A stretch of DNA of 64,000 nucleotides from Pseudomonas sp. efr-133-TYG-5. Lineage in GTDB: Bacteria; Pseudomonadota; Gammaproteobacteria; Pseudomonadales; Pseudomonadaceae. This document shows positions 18,869 through 27,502 of this stretch, in pieces. The stretch's first letter is position 1. Every line of letters begins with the position of its first letter. Position numbers and translations under genes: made by a program. Below the pieces are notes generated by a model. It was not told where the DNA came from and ran no database searches. It saw only the letters and a list, made by a program, of their open reading frames with translations. The stretch covers positions 2,294,001 through 2,358,000 of the forward strand of contig NZ_JARVSM010000001.1 of the NCBI RefSeq assembly GCF_030209175.1, in the 5' to 3' direction.

Positions 18869-19600
18869 ATGAACGACCTCCACGCCCTACGCCCAGATGA
18901 CTCCCAGCCGACGCCGCTGTACCTGCAACTGGCGCGCAATCTGGAAGCGGCGATCCATGCCGGCCAGTGGAAGTCCGAACAGGCGATGCCGTCCGAGCGC
19001 AACCTCAGCGAAATGCTCGGCATCTCCCGCGTCACCGCGCGCAAGGCCCTGGAAGTGCTGCTCGATCAAGGGCTGATCCGCCGACTGCAAGGCTCCGGCA
19101 CCTTTATCACGCCGCGCCTGGAACAACCGCTGTCGCGCCTGTCGGGCTTCAGCGAAATGCTCCGCCTCAAGGGTTTCGTGCCCAGCTCGCAATGGCTGGA
19201 ACGGGAAATCACCCTGCCGACCCACGAAGAACTGATTCGCCTGTGCCTGTCACCGAACGACAAGGTCGCGCGCATGAAACGTCTGCGCAAGGCCGACGAC
19301 ACCGTGATGGCCATCGAGATGAGTACCCTGCCCGCCTCGATCATGCCCAAGCCGCAAGCGGTGGGCGATTCACTTTATGAATACCTCGACGGCATCGGCA
19401 AACCGATCGTCCGCGCCTTGCAGCACATCCAGGCGATCAACGCCTCGGACGAATTCGCCGCACTGGTCGGCATCGCCCCCGGCACCGCCATGTTGCTGAT
19501 GACCCGCGTCGGCTATCTGGAAGACAACACGCCGATTGAAGTCACCGACACCTATTGCCGCAACGACTACTACGACTTTGTTGCCGAGCTGCGCCGCTGA
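18869..19600 (+). CDS. GntR-family transcriptional regulator of GlcNAc genes (UTRA domain)
   Basis: The 243-residue protein has an N-terminal winged helix-turn-helix (PLYLQLARNLEAAIHAG...PSERNLSEMLGISRVTARKAL) and a C-terminal UTRA ligand-binding domain (residues about 85-235). It belongs to the NagR/DasR/NagQ type, which senses GlcNAc-6-P or GlcN-6-P; the ligand is inferred from its place directly upstream of nagA. ATG 18869 has GGAAA 8 nt upstream; ATG 18860 is an alternative. Probably a repressor that controls its own operon. Confidence 0.88.
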   Translation: MNDLHALRPDDSQPTPLYLQLARNLEAAIHAGQWKSEQAMPSERNLSEMLGISRVTARKALEVLLDQGLIRRLQGSGTFITPRLEQPLSRLSGFSEMLRLKGFVPSSQWLEREITLPTHEELIRLCLSPNDKVARMKRLRKADDTVMAIEMSTLPASIMPKPQAVGDSLYEYLDGIGKPIVRALQHIQAINASDEFAALVGIAPGTAMLLMTRVGYLEDNTPIEVTDTYCRNDYYDFVAELRR

Positions 19601-19630
19601 ACAGGCGCGCCGCCAAACGAGAGAAGCGAA

Positions 19631-20737
19631 ATGTCCGAAGACAACATCCTCACCGCCCACGGCTGGGTTCGCGGCCGGCTGATCCACGCCCACGGCAAAG
19701 TCGTGTCCATCGAAGGCGTGCCCTGCGATCCGGCCAGCAATGACCTGCCCTACCTGCTGCCGGGTTTCATCGACCTGCACGTTCACGGCGGCGGCGGCAA
19801 GGACATCATGGAGGGCGCCAGCGCCTTCGCGACGATTACCAGGACCCACGTGCGCTTCGGCACCACCTCGCTGCTGGCCACGACCATGACCGCGCCGAGC
19901 GCCGAGATCACCAGCGTGCTCAAGGACATCGGCGCGTTCTGCGAACAGCGCCCGGCCAACAGCGCCCGGGTCCTCGGCGTGCACCTCGAAGGCCCGTACA
20001 TCAACCCCGGCAAACTCGGTGCACAGCCGAACTTCGCCCACACCGCGCTGATGGCCGAAGTCGAAGACTACCTGGCGCTGGCGCCGATCCGGGTCATCAC
20101 CATCGCTCCGGAAATTGCCGGTCACGACGGACTGATCCGTGAGCTCAGCCGCCGCGGCATCCGCATGCAGATCGGCCACACCCTGGGCAGCTACGAGGAA
20201 GGCGTCGCCGCGCTGGAGGCCGGCGCCAGCAGTTTCACTCACCTGTACAACGCCATGAGCCCGCTGCATCACCGCGAACCGGGGATCGTCGGCGCGGCCC
20301 TGGCCCACGCCACATACGCCGAGCTGATTCCCGACTTGCTGCACGTGCATCCCGGTGCCATTCGCGTCGCGCTGCGCTCGATCCCGTGCCTGTATTGCGT
20401 GACCGATTCCACGGCCGCCGCCGGCATGCCCGACGGTGAATACAAGCTCGGCAGCCACACCGTGACCAAGTGCCTGGGCGGCGTGCGCCTGCCCGACGGC
20501 ACGCTGGCCGGCAGCACCCTGACCATGGATCAGGCCCTGCGCAACCTGGTGAAGATCGGCCTGCCGATCGCCGAGGCCTCGCAGCGTCTGTCGCAGTTTC
20601 CCGCCGACTACCTCGGCATCACCGAACGCGGGCGCCTCGAACCGGGTGCCTGGGCCGACTGCGTGCGGCTGGATCGCTCACTCACACTGACCGCCGTCAT
20701 GGTCGAAGGAGAAGACATTGACTTCAAAAATGCTTGA
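19631..20737 (+). CDS. nagA: N-acetylglucosamine-6-phosphate deacetylase
   Basis: Hydrolyses GlcNAc-6-P to GlcN-6-P and acetate. The 368-residue amidohydrolase has the metal motif GFIDLHVHG (H50, H52), HLEGPYINP with the bridging Glu, IGHT, the SFTHLYNAM loop and the catalytic Asp in VTDSTAAAG. It lies 30 nt after the regulator gene, and its 3' end overlaps the next gene by 20 nt, which indicates translational coupling. Confidence 0.95.
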   Translation: MSEDNILTAHGWVRGRLIHAHGKVVSIEGVPCDPASNDLPYLLPGFIDLHVHGGGGKDIMEGASAFATITRTHVRFGTTSLLATTMTAPSAEITSVLKDIGAFCEQRPANSARVLGVHLEGPYINPGKLGAQPNFAHTALMAEVEDYLALAPIRVITIAPEIAGHDGLIRELSRRGIRMQIGHTLGSYEEGVAALEAGASSFTHLYNAMSPLHHREPGIVGAALAHATYAELIPDLLHVHPGAIRVALRSIPCLYCVTDSTAAAGMPDGEYKLGSHTVTKCLGGVRLPDGTLAGSTLTMDQALRNLVKIGLPIAEASQRLSQFPADYLGITERGRLEPGAWADCVRLDRSLTLTAVMVEGEDIDFKNA

Positions 20738-21740
20738 AGAGGCGCTGTCCTCGTTCGAGGCCGTGCAGGCGCAACTGCAACAGCTCGACCCGCAACTGAG
20801 CGAGATCGCCGGGCGCCTGCGCCGTCAGCCGCCGCAAGTGGCGATGACGGTCGCGCGCGGCAGTTCCGACCACGCGGCGAGCTACTTCGCCTACCTGACC
20901 ATGCAGCAACTGGGGATTCCCGTGGCGTCGCTGCCGATGTCGGTGGTGACCATGCAGCAGGCGCCGCTGAAGGTCAGCGGCCAGGTCGCGTTCGCGTTTT
21001 CGCAGTCGGGGCAGAGCCCGGATCTGGTCAACAGCCTGCGTCTGCTGCGCAAGCGCGGCGCGCTCAGCGTGTCGCTGGTCAACGCTGCCGATTCGCCGCT
21101 GGAAGCCGCCTGTGAATTCAGCCTGCCATTGCTGGCCGGCACCGAAAGCAGCGTCGCCGCGACCAAGAGTTTCATCGCCACCCTCAGCGCCAGCGCCCGT
21201 CTGATCGGCCACTGGAAAGAAGACGCTGAACTGCTCGAGGCGCACAACGCCTTGCCCGACGGTTTGCGCGAAGCCGCACAGCAGGACTGGAGCGTGGCCA
21301 TCGCTGCCCTGCGCGACTGCGAACGGTTGATGGTCATCGGCCGTGGCGCCGGGTTCGCCATCGCTCAGGAAGCGGCGCTGAAATTCAAGGAGACCTCGGC
21401 GATCCAGGCCGAGGCCTTCAGCAGTGCCGAAGTCCGGCACGGCCCGATGGCGCTGATCGACGAGCATTACCCGCTGCTGGTGTTCGCCCCGCGCGGTGCC
21501 GAGCAGGCCGGTCTGCTGAGCCTGGCGGCGGAAATGCGCCAGCGCGGTGCCCGCGTGCTGCTGGCCGCGCCGGACGACGTCCTCGAGCGCGACCTGACCC
21601 TCAGCCGCGCCGATCACCCGGCGCTGGACCCGATCCTGGCGATCCAGAGTTTCTATGTGATGGCGGCCGGTCTGGCCGTCGCCCGTGGCATGGACCCGGA
21701 TCAGCCGCGTCACCTGAGCAAAGTCACCCGCACGCACTGA
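20718..21740 (+). CDS. SIS-domain glucosamine-6-phosphate deaminase (NagB-II type)
   Basis: The 340-residue protein has two SIS sugar-isomerase domains (ARGSSDHAASYFAYL and FAFSQSGQSPDLV in the first; VIGRGAGFAIAQEAALKFKE in the second) but no glutamine amidotransferase domain, which separates it from GlmS. In this operon it most likely converts GlcN-6-P to fructose-6-P and ammonia, replacing a classical NagB, which I do not see. The start is a TTG at 20718 with AAGGAG 6 nt upstream; the ATG at 20730 has poor spacing. The start lies within the nagA 3' end. Confidence 0.88.
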   Translation: MTSKMLEEALSSFEAVQAQLQQLDPQLSEIAGRLRRQPPQVAMTVARGSSDHAASYFAYLTMQQLGIPVASLPMSVVTMQQAPLKVSGQVAFAFSQSGQSPDLVNSLRLLRKRGALSVSLVNAADSPLEAACEFSLPLLAGTESSVAATKSFIATLSASARLIGHWKEDAELLEAHNALPDGLREAAQQDWSVAIAALRDCERLMVIGRGAGFAIAQEAALKFKETSAIQAEAFSSAEVRHGPMALIDEHYPLLVFAPRGAEQAGLLSLAAEMRQRGARVLLAAPDDVLERDLTLSRADHPALDPILAIQSFYVMAAGLAVARGMDPDQPRHLSKVTRTH

Positions 21741-21775
21741 GTCCGAACCGAACGTTTTCCTGATGAGACCGAGCC

Positions 21776-24289
21776 ATGCACAACAACAATAAAGAGCTGA
21801 CTTTAAGCGCCCCGCTCAGCGGCCCGGTGCTCACGCTCGCCAAAGTCCCGGACGCGGTGTTCGCCAGCGGCGCGATGGGCGATGGCATTGCCATCGATCC
21901 ATTGAACGACACCCTGTATTCGCCCTGCGCCGGGGTAGTGATCCATGTCGCCCGCACCGGCCATGCGCTGACCGTGCGGGCCGACAACGGCGCGGAAATC
22001 CTCCTGCACCTGGGCCTCGACACGGTCGAGCTGCAGGGCGAAGGGTTTTCCATGCTGGTCAAGGAAGGCGCGCGGGTCAGCAATGGCCAGCCCTTGTTGC
22101 GCTATGACCTGGACAAGGTCGGGCGCCAGTGCAAAAGCCTGGTCAGCCTGCTGATTCTGACCAACAGCGCGGACTTCCAGGCGCGGCCGATTACCCTGAA
22201 AACGGTCAAGGTCGGCGAGCCGTTGTTGCACATCGTCGCTCGCCACGGTGCGGCGGCGACTACAGAAGCGCTCGGCGGCCCTGAAGTTCACGGTCACGTG
22301 CGGGTCGCCCATCGCGGCGGTCTGCATGCACGCCCGGCGGCGTTGATCCGTCAGACGGCGCAAGGATTCCAGAGCCAGGCGCAGCTGCACTTCGCCGGCA
22401 AATCGGCGCCGTGCAACAGTCTCATCGGTTTGATGGGCCTGGCTATCGGCGAGCAGGACGAGGTGCAAGTCAGCTGTCAGGGACCCGACGCCGAAGCGGC
22501 GCTGCAAGCCTTGCTCACCGCACTGGCCACCGCCCTGCCCGAAGATCATCATGCCGCCGCACCGGTGGCCGCCCCGCCACGCAATCGCCCGACCGAGGCC
22601 GGCGTGCTGCCCGGTGTGTGCGCCGCACCGGGCCTGGTGGGCGGGCCGCTGTTTCGCCTGAATGCGATCAGCCTGCCGGCAGACGCGGGCAATCATGATC
22701 CGCGGGTGCAACAGCAGACTTTGGAGTCGGCGCTGAATCAGGTTCGCCGTGACATCCACGCCACCCTTGCGCAAGCGAAAAAACAGCGCAACGCCGACGA
22801 AGAAGCGATCTTCGCCGCGCACCTGGCGCTGCTCGAAGACCCGGCCCTGCTCGACGCCGCACAGCACTCCATCACGCAAGGCTCGGCGGCGACGCATGCC
22901 TGGAGCCAGTCGATCGAGGTGCAATGCGAAGTGCTGCAACAGACCGGCAGCGCGCTGCTGGCCGAACGCGCCAACGACCTGCGCGACCTCAAGCAGCGCG
23001 TCCTGCGCGCGTTGCTCGGTGAAGCCTGGCAGTACGATGTACCGGCCGGCGCCATCGTCGCTGCGCATGAACTGACGCCATCGGATCTGCTGCAACTGAG
23101 CGCACAGGGCGTCGCCGGGCTGTGCATGGCCGAAGGCGGCGCGACCTCGCACGTGGCGATTCTGGCGCGTGGCAAAGGTCTGCCGTGCCTGGTGGCGTTA
23201 GGCGCAGCTTTGCTCGATCAGCCGCAAGGTCAATCGGTGGTGCTGGATGCCGATGGCGGCCGCCTCGAACTGACGCCGAGCGCTGCACGCCTGGCCGACG
23301 TGCAGCAGGCGCAAATCGACCGCCGGCAACGCCGCGATGCGCAACACGCCAAGGCGCATCTGCCTGCCGAAACCCGCAACGGCGTGGCCATCGAAGTGGT
23401 CGCCAACGTTGCATCCAGCCATGAAGCGGCGGACGCCTTTGCCAACGGCGCCGACGGTGTCGGCCTGCTGCGCACCGAGTTTCTGTTCGTCGACCGGCAA
23501 ACCGCGCCGGACGTCGAAGAACAGCGTGCGGCCTATCAAGCCGTGCTCGATGCCATGGGTGAGCACCCGGTGATCATCCGAACCATCGACGTCGGTGGCG
23601 ACAAGCAACTCGACTACCTGCCGCTGCCCGCCGAAGCCAACCCGGTGCTCGGCCTGCGCGGTATTCGCCTGGCCCAGGCCCGTCCGGAAATCCTCGACCA
23701 GCAATTGCGCGCCCTGCTGCAATTGCGTCCGTTGCAGCGTTGCCGGATCCTCTTGCCGATGGTCACCGAGGTCGACGAACTGCTGCACATCCGCCAACGC
23801 GTCGACGCGCTGTGCCTTGAACTGAACATCAGCCAGCGCCCGGAAATCGGCGTGATGATCGAAGTACCGGCCGCCGCTCTGCAGGCCGAACAACTGGCCG
23901 AGCATGCCGATTTCCTCTCCATCGGCACCAACGACCTGTCGCAATACACCCTGGCCATGGACCGCGATCACGCCGGCCTCGCGGCGCGGGTCGACGCGCT
24001 GCACCCGGCGCTGTTGCGCCTGATCGCCATGACCTGCGCCGGCGCGGCCGTGCACAAGCGCTGGGTCGGCGTCTGCGGCGCCCTCGCCTCCGACCCGCTG
24101 GCGACGCCAGTGCTGATCGGCCTGGGCGTGACCGAACTGTCGGTGAGCCCGGTGCAGATCGGTGAAATCAAGGATCGCGTGCGCCAGTTGCACGGGGCCG
24201 AATGCCAACGCCTGAGCCTCGAGCTGCTGAAACTGCACAGCGCCGCGGCGGTGCGTCACGCCTGCCACCAGCATTGGCCTCTGCACTAA
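21776..24289 (+). CDS. nagF: EIIA(Glc)-HPr-Enzyme I fusion of the GlcNAc phosphotransferase system
   Basis: The 837-residue cytoplasmic protein joins three PTS modules that pass phosphate from PEP to the sugar. Residues about 10-150 are EIIA(Glc)-like with H63 (TGHALTV) and the phosphorylated H78 (ILLHLGLDTV). Residues about 175-255 are HPr with H184 (GLHARPAAL). Residues about 275-837 are Enzyme I with the phospho-His H459 (GGATSHVAILARG) and the PEP-binding C-terminus (GVGLLRTEFLF; LSIGTNDLSQYTLAMDRD). The order is reversed relative to the phosphate flow. It supplies phosphate to NagE directly downstream. Confidence 0.95.
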   Translation: MHNNNKELTLSAPLSGPVLTLAKVPDAVFASGAMGDGIAIDPLNDTLYSPCAGVVIHVARTGHALTVRADNGAEILLHLGLDTVELQGEGFSMLVKEGARVSNGQPLLRYDLDKVGRQCKSLVSLLILTNSADFQARPITLKTVKVGEPLLHIVARHGAAATTEALGGPEVHGHVRVAHRGGLHARPAALIRQTAQGFQSQAQLHFAGKSAPCNSLIGLMGLAIGEQDEVQVSCQGPDAEAALQALLTALATALPEDHHAAAPVAAPPRNRPTEAGVLPGVCAAPGLVGGPLFRLNAISLPADAGNHDPRVQQQTLESALNQVRRDIHATLAQAKKQRNADEEAIFAAHLALLEDPALLDAAQHSITQGSAATHAWSQSIEVQCEVLQQTGSALLAERANDLRDLKQRVLRALLGEAWQYDVPAGAIVAAHELTPSDLLQLSAQGVAGLCMAEGGATSHVAILARGKGLPCLVALGAALLDQPQGQSVVLDADGGRLELTPSAARLADVQQAQIDRRQRRDAQHAKAHLPAETRNGVAIEVVANVASSHEAADAFANGADGVGLLRTEFLFVDRQTAPDVEEQRAAYQAVLDAMGEHPVIIRTIDVGGDKQLDYLPLPAEANPVLGLRGIRLAQARPEILDQQLRALLQLRPLQRCRILLPMVTEVDELLHIRQRVDALCLELNISQRPEIGVMIEVPAAALQAEQLAEHADFLSIGTNDLSQYTLAMDRDHAGLAARVDALHPALLRLIAMTCAGAAVHKRWVGVCGALASDPLATPVLIGLGVTELSVSPVQIGEIKDRVRQLHGAECQRLSLELLKLHSAAAVRHACHQHWPLH

Positions 24290-24324
24290 CAACAAGCTCT
24301 CTATAAAGAGCAGGGAGAAACACC

Positions 24325-26046
24325 ATGTACCAACTCTTCATCGAAGGCCTGCAACGCCTCGGCCGCGCGCTGATGCTGCCGATCGCGATCCTGCCGATTG
24401 CCGGTCTGCTGCTGCGCCTGGGTGACACCGACCTTTTGAACATCGCGATCATCCACGACGCCGGTCAGGTGATCTTCGCCAACCTGGCGATGATCTTCGC
24501 CATCGGCATTGCAGTCGGTTTCGCCAAGGACAACAACGGCACCGCCGGTCTTGCCGGGGTGATCGGTTACCTGGTGATGATCTCGACGCTGAAGGTGCTC
24601 GATTCGAGCATCAACATGGGCATGCTCGCCGGGATCGTCAGCGGCCTGATGGCCGGCGCGCTGTACAACCGCTTCAAGGACATCAAGCTGCCGGAGTACC
24701 TGGCGTTCTTCGGTGGCCGACGGTTTGTACCGATTGTCACCGGGTTCGCGGCGGTCGGCCTGGGCGTGGTGTTCGGTTATATCTGGCCGCCGATCCAGCA
24801 CGGCATCAATGCCTTCGGCAGCCTGATGATGGAAAGCGGCAGCATCGGCGCCTTCGTCTTCGGCGTGTTCAACCGCCTGCTGATCGTCACCGGCCTGCAC
24901 CACATCCTCAACAACATGGCGTGGTTCGTGTTCGGCAATTTCACCGACCCGACTACCGGCGCCCTGGTCACGGGTGATCTTTCACGCTACTTCGCCGGCG
25001 ATCCGAAGGGCGGCCAGTTCATGACCGGCATGTTCCCGATGATGATCTTCGGCCTGCCTGCCGCGTGCCTGGCGATGTACCGCAATGCCCTGCCGGAGCG
25101 GCGCAAGGTCATGGGCGGGATCTTCCTGTCGATGGCGCTGACGTCGTTCCTCACCGGCGTGACCGAACCGATCGAATTCGCCTTCATGTTCCTCGCACCC
25201 TTGCTGTATCTGGTGCATGCGCTGTTGACCGGGTTGTCGATGGCGATTACCAACGCTTTGAACATCCACCTGGGTTTCACCTTCTCCGGCGGCTTCATCG
25301 ATATGGTGCTGGGCTGGGGGCGCTCGACCAATGGCTGGCTGGTGATTCCGGTCGGGCTGGCCTATGCCGTGGTGTATTACGCGGTGTTTGATTTCTGCAT
25401 TCGTCGCTTCAACCTGAAGACGCCGGGGCGTGAGGACGTCGCGGTCAGTGAGAAAGCCGTGTTGACTGAGAACGAGCGCGCCAGTGCCTACATCAAGGCA
25501 CTCGGTGGCGCGGAAAATCTGCTGACGGTCGGCGCCTGCACCACTCGGTTGCGCCTGGAGATGGTCGACCGCAACAAGGCGTCTGATGCGGATCTCAAAG
25601 CACTGGGTGCGATGGCGGTGGTGCGTCCGGGCAAGGGTGGCAGTCTGCAAGTGGTGGTCGGGCCGATGGCCGACAGCATTGCCGATGAGATTCGCCTGGC
25701 GATGCCTTCACTCGGACGTGCCGTTCTGGTTGAAACCGCTGCGGTCGCCGATGAACCGAAAGCGCCTGGGGTTGTGGTTGCCGGTGCCGACGCACAGCAA
25801 TGGCTGACCGCCCTGGGCGGCAGCGCCAATGTCCGGCAACTCGACTGCATCGCCATGACCCGCATCCGCCTGCAACTGGCCGACGGCAAGGCGCTGTCGG
25901 AACCACGCTTGAAGCAGCTGGGATGCCTGGGTGTGAGCGCACTGGAGGATGGTGTGTGGCACTTGCTGGTGGGCGAGCGAGCGCAGAGCTTGAGTGCGGC
26001 GTTGGAATTGTTGGTCGATCGCCGCGAGGTGGGGGCGAAGGTTTGA
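24325..26046 (+). CDS. nagE: N-acetylglucosamine-specific PTS transporter, EIIC-EIIB with an extra EIIB-like domain
   Basis: The 573-residue inner-membrane protein imports GlcNAc and phosphorylates it. Residues about 1-370 are the EIIC channel (GFAKDNNGTAGLAG; EPIEFAFMFLAPLLY). Residues about 385-460 are EIIB with the phospho-cysteine C405 (ACTTRLRL). A second EIIB-like domain follows (about 488-565), which ends in TRIRLQL but has alanine where C405 would be when the TR motifs are aligned; its cysteine (C508) is displaced two residues. There is no EIIA, which is supplied by the upstream fusion protein. It is the last gene of the operon. Confidence 0.94.
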   Translation: MYQLFIEGLQRLGRALMLPIAILPIAGLLLRLGDTDLLNIAIIHDAGQVIFANLAMIFAIGIAVGFAKDNNGTAGLAGVIGYLVMISTLKVLDSSINMGMLAGIVSGLMAGALYNRFKDIKLPEYLAFFGGRRFVPIVTGFAAVGLGVVFGYIWPPIQHGINAFGSLMMESGSIGAFVFGVFNRLLIVTGLHHILNNMAWFVFGNFTDPTTGALVTGDLSRYFAGDPKGGQFMTGMFPMMIFGLPAACLAMYRNALPERRKVMGGIFLSMALTSFLTGVTEPIEFAFMFLAPLLYLVHALLTGLSMAITNALNIHLGFTFSGGFIDMVLGWGRSTNGWLVIPVGLAYAVVYYAVFDFCIRRFNLKTPGREDVAVSEKAVLTENERASAYIKALGGAENLLTVGACTTRLRLEMVDRNKASDADLKALGAMAVVRPGKGGSLQVVVGPMADSIADEIRLAMPSLGRAVLVETAAVADEPKAPGVVVAGADAQQWLTALGGSANVRQLDCIAMTRIRLQLADGKALSEPRLKQLGCLGVSALEDGVWHLLVGERAQSLSAALELLVDRREVGAKV

Positions 26047-26070
26047 CTGTCGACTGAATGGTTTGAACCG

Positions 26071-26103
26071 AAAAAAAGCAACCCGGCCTTGGCCGGGTTT
26101 CTC
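26071..26103. terminator. Bidirectional terminator after nagE
   Basis: AACCCGGCC (26080-26088) and GGCCGGGTT (26091-26099) with a TT loop, an A-run at 26071-26077 and a T-rich tail. It can end both nagE transcripts (plus) and those of the 26123 gene (minus). Confidence 0.9.
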
Positions 26104-26122
26104 TTTCGTAAGCCTCTGCAAC

Positions 26123-26575
26123 TCAAGAAATGCTTGAGCGCAGTTCAGCCTCGTAGTGCCGTGTCTGGAAAGGCATGAGCGCCTGAATCTTCAAACCCAG
26201 ACTTTCCTTCAACCCCCACGCAACGGCCAATTCATCCCAGCGATTGCGTAAGGAAACCGACTGCTGAGGCATGACGTTTTGCTTGGGCGTTGTCGGAATG
26301 AAAAGCTCAAGCGCATGAAGCGTTTCCGATACGCGGTTATCCGATACGCAGGCAAAACGAGTGAATCGCTCCAGTAGATAAGCTGCGCGACGGCGTTCGG
26401 TTTCATCTTGGTGACAAGCAAGAAATGCTTTGACCTCATTCTCAAGATTCGACTCTGTATACCAGACCTCTTTGGCAGCATTCACCAGCGCAACACCATC
26501 GGCTTGATCCAGAGGACTTCTGACCAAGGTGTCCAATGCGGATGAAAGGACGTGGTTGTCAAAAGACTTCGACAT
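26123..26575 (-). CDS. Hypothetical protein, partner of the DUF6036-like gene
   Basis: I do not recognise this 150-residue protein. It is soluble, with no signal peptide or membrane segment. It is rich in predicted helix (ALVNAAKEVWYTESNLENEVKAFLA) and has a charged DETERRRAAYLLERF stretch. The start is ATG 26575; the frame upstream to 26653 has no good start context. It overlaps the 3' end of the nucleotidyltransferase-like gene by 17 nt, so the two are almost certainly coupled. GC content is lower than in the flanking genes. It could be an antitoxin, a toxin or an accessory protein; nothing in the sequence decides. Confidence 0.72.
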   Translation of the reverse strand: MSKSFDNHVLSSALDTLVRSPLDQADGVALVNAAKEVWYTESNLENEVKAFLACHQDETERRRAAYLLERFTRFACVSDNRVSETLHALELFIPTTPKQNVMPQQSVSLRNRWDELAVAWGLKESLGLKIQALMPFQTRHYEAELRSSIS

Positions 26576-27197
26576 CTGATTCCTCCAGGTAATCGTGCAA
26601 AATATTGGACAGCACCGAGGTGGGCGGCTCTTTGTTGCCAACATATACATCAATTGCCTGTAATGCCAGACGCCGAAAATCCTCCGTCAGAATAAAACCG
26701 GATCGTAGCAGCGCGTTGATATCGCCAATATCGTGGTCAGTGGCTCTGCCCAGTTTGGTAATGGCAATATCCACCGGTGCTGCAATATGGATATGCAGCG
26801 GCGACGTCTCGGGAAACTCTTTTAGCGCAATACTGCGTGTCCAGTAATCCTCGTGAATCGGACCAAGACTCGTGTTGTATTGCAGGTCGTAGTTCAACTC
26901 CATCATCCGCGCGGAGCGTTCATCAACGAACAGTTCCGGGACCTGCGCGAGCAGACTTTGAAGGTCGAGTCCAAGCGGCACGCAAGCCTGGTAGATCTCG
27001 GCATCAACATCCAGGGAAATTCGGTGATGGGTATAGAGATGAACGGCGCAGCCACCGAAGACAATGATTTTGACTGCACCTGGCCCAGCCTTTTCCTGGA
27101 TCAATTCCGCTTCCACCGATTTGAACATGGAAATCAGCGCCTGCCCCAATGCGGTATTCGTATTGATGCGAGGCGTGATCGCGTCAGGCAACTTCAT
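26559..27197 (-). CDS. DUF6036-like nucleotidyltransferase-fold protein
   Basis: The 212-residue protein carries IIVFGGCAVHLYTHHRISLDVDAEI (seen in part at residues 44-68), with GG at 48-49 and a D-x-D pair at 63/65. This resembles the nucleotidyltransferase fold of DUF6036/AbiEii-like proteins. A later HIHIAAPVDIAITKLGR fits the conserved lysine/metal region of that group. The family is often half of a toxin-antitoxin-like pair; that role is inferred. ATG 27197 has AGAGG 7 nt upstream; ATG 27215 is an alternative. Counted lines are about 43-53% GC, clearly below the neighbours. Confidence 0.75.
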   Translation of the reverse strand: MKLPDAITPRINTNTALGQALISMFKSVEAELIQEKAGPGAVKIIVFGGCAVHLYTHHRISLDVDAEIYQACVPLGLDLQSLLAQVPELFVDERSARMMELNYDLQYNTSLGPIHEDYWTRSIALKEFPETSPLHIHIAAPVDIAITKLGRATDHDIGDINALLRSGFILTEDFRRLALQAIDVYVGNKEPPTSVLSNILHDYLEESDVEVF

Positions 27198-27447
27198 TCT
27201 GAACCTCTGAGTCATGTCCTATCCCGCCATGAGCGGCCAAGTCAGCCATGGCGACTGACCTCTATCGCTGAATGGCCAGCGAAGCGCTCAAGTTAGGGAG
27301 GTGACTTCCGAGGGACAACCTGAAAAGCGGGTAGGAAAATCCGCTTATTTTCTGGTATTCGGGGCACTGTCTTACTACATCACAGCGTCATGGAGAGCGA
27401 GCTCGAGCCCACAGAGTCGAGGCGTACCGCCGATAAATCGCAGGCAA

Positions 27448-27484
27448 CAAAAAACCCGCTGAACTCACGCTCAGCGGGCTTTTC
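27448..27484 (-). terminator. Terminator after the YqfO-like gene
   Basis: CCCGCTGA and TCAGCGGG pair around a short loop (27456-27479), with an A-run at 27448-27455, so the T-run is on the minus strand. It lies about 20 nt after the stop of the gene at 27503. Confidence 0.88.
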
Positions 27485-27502
27485 ATGTCAGCGATCAGAA
27501 GA

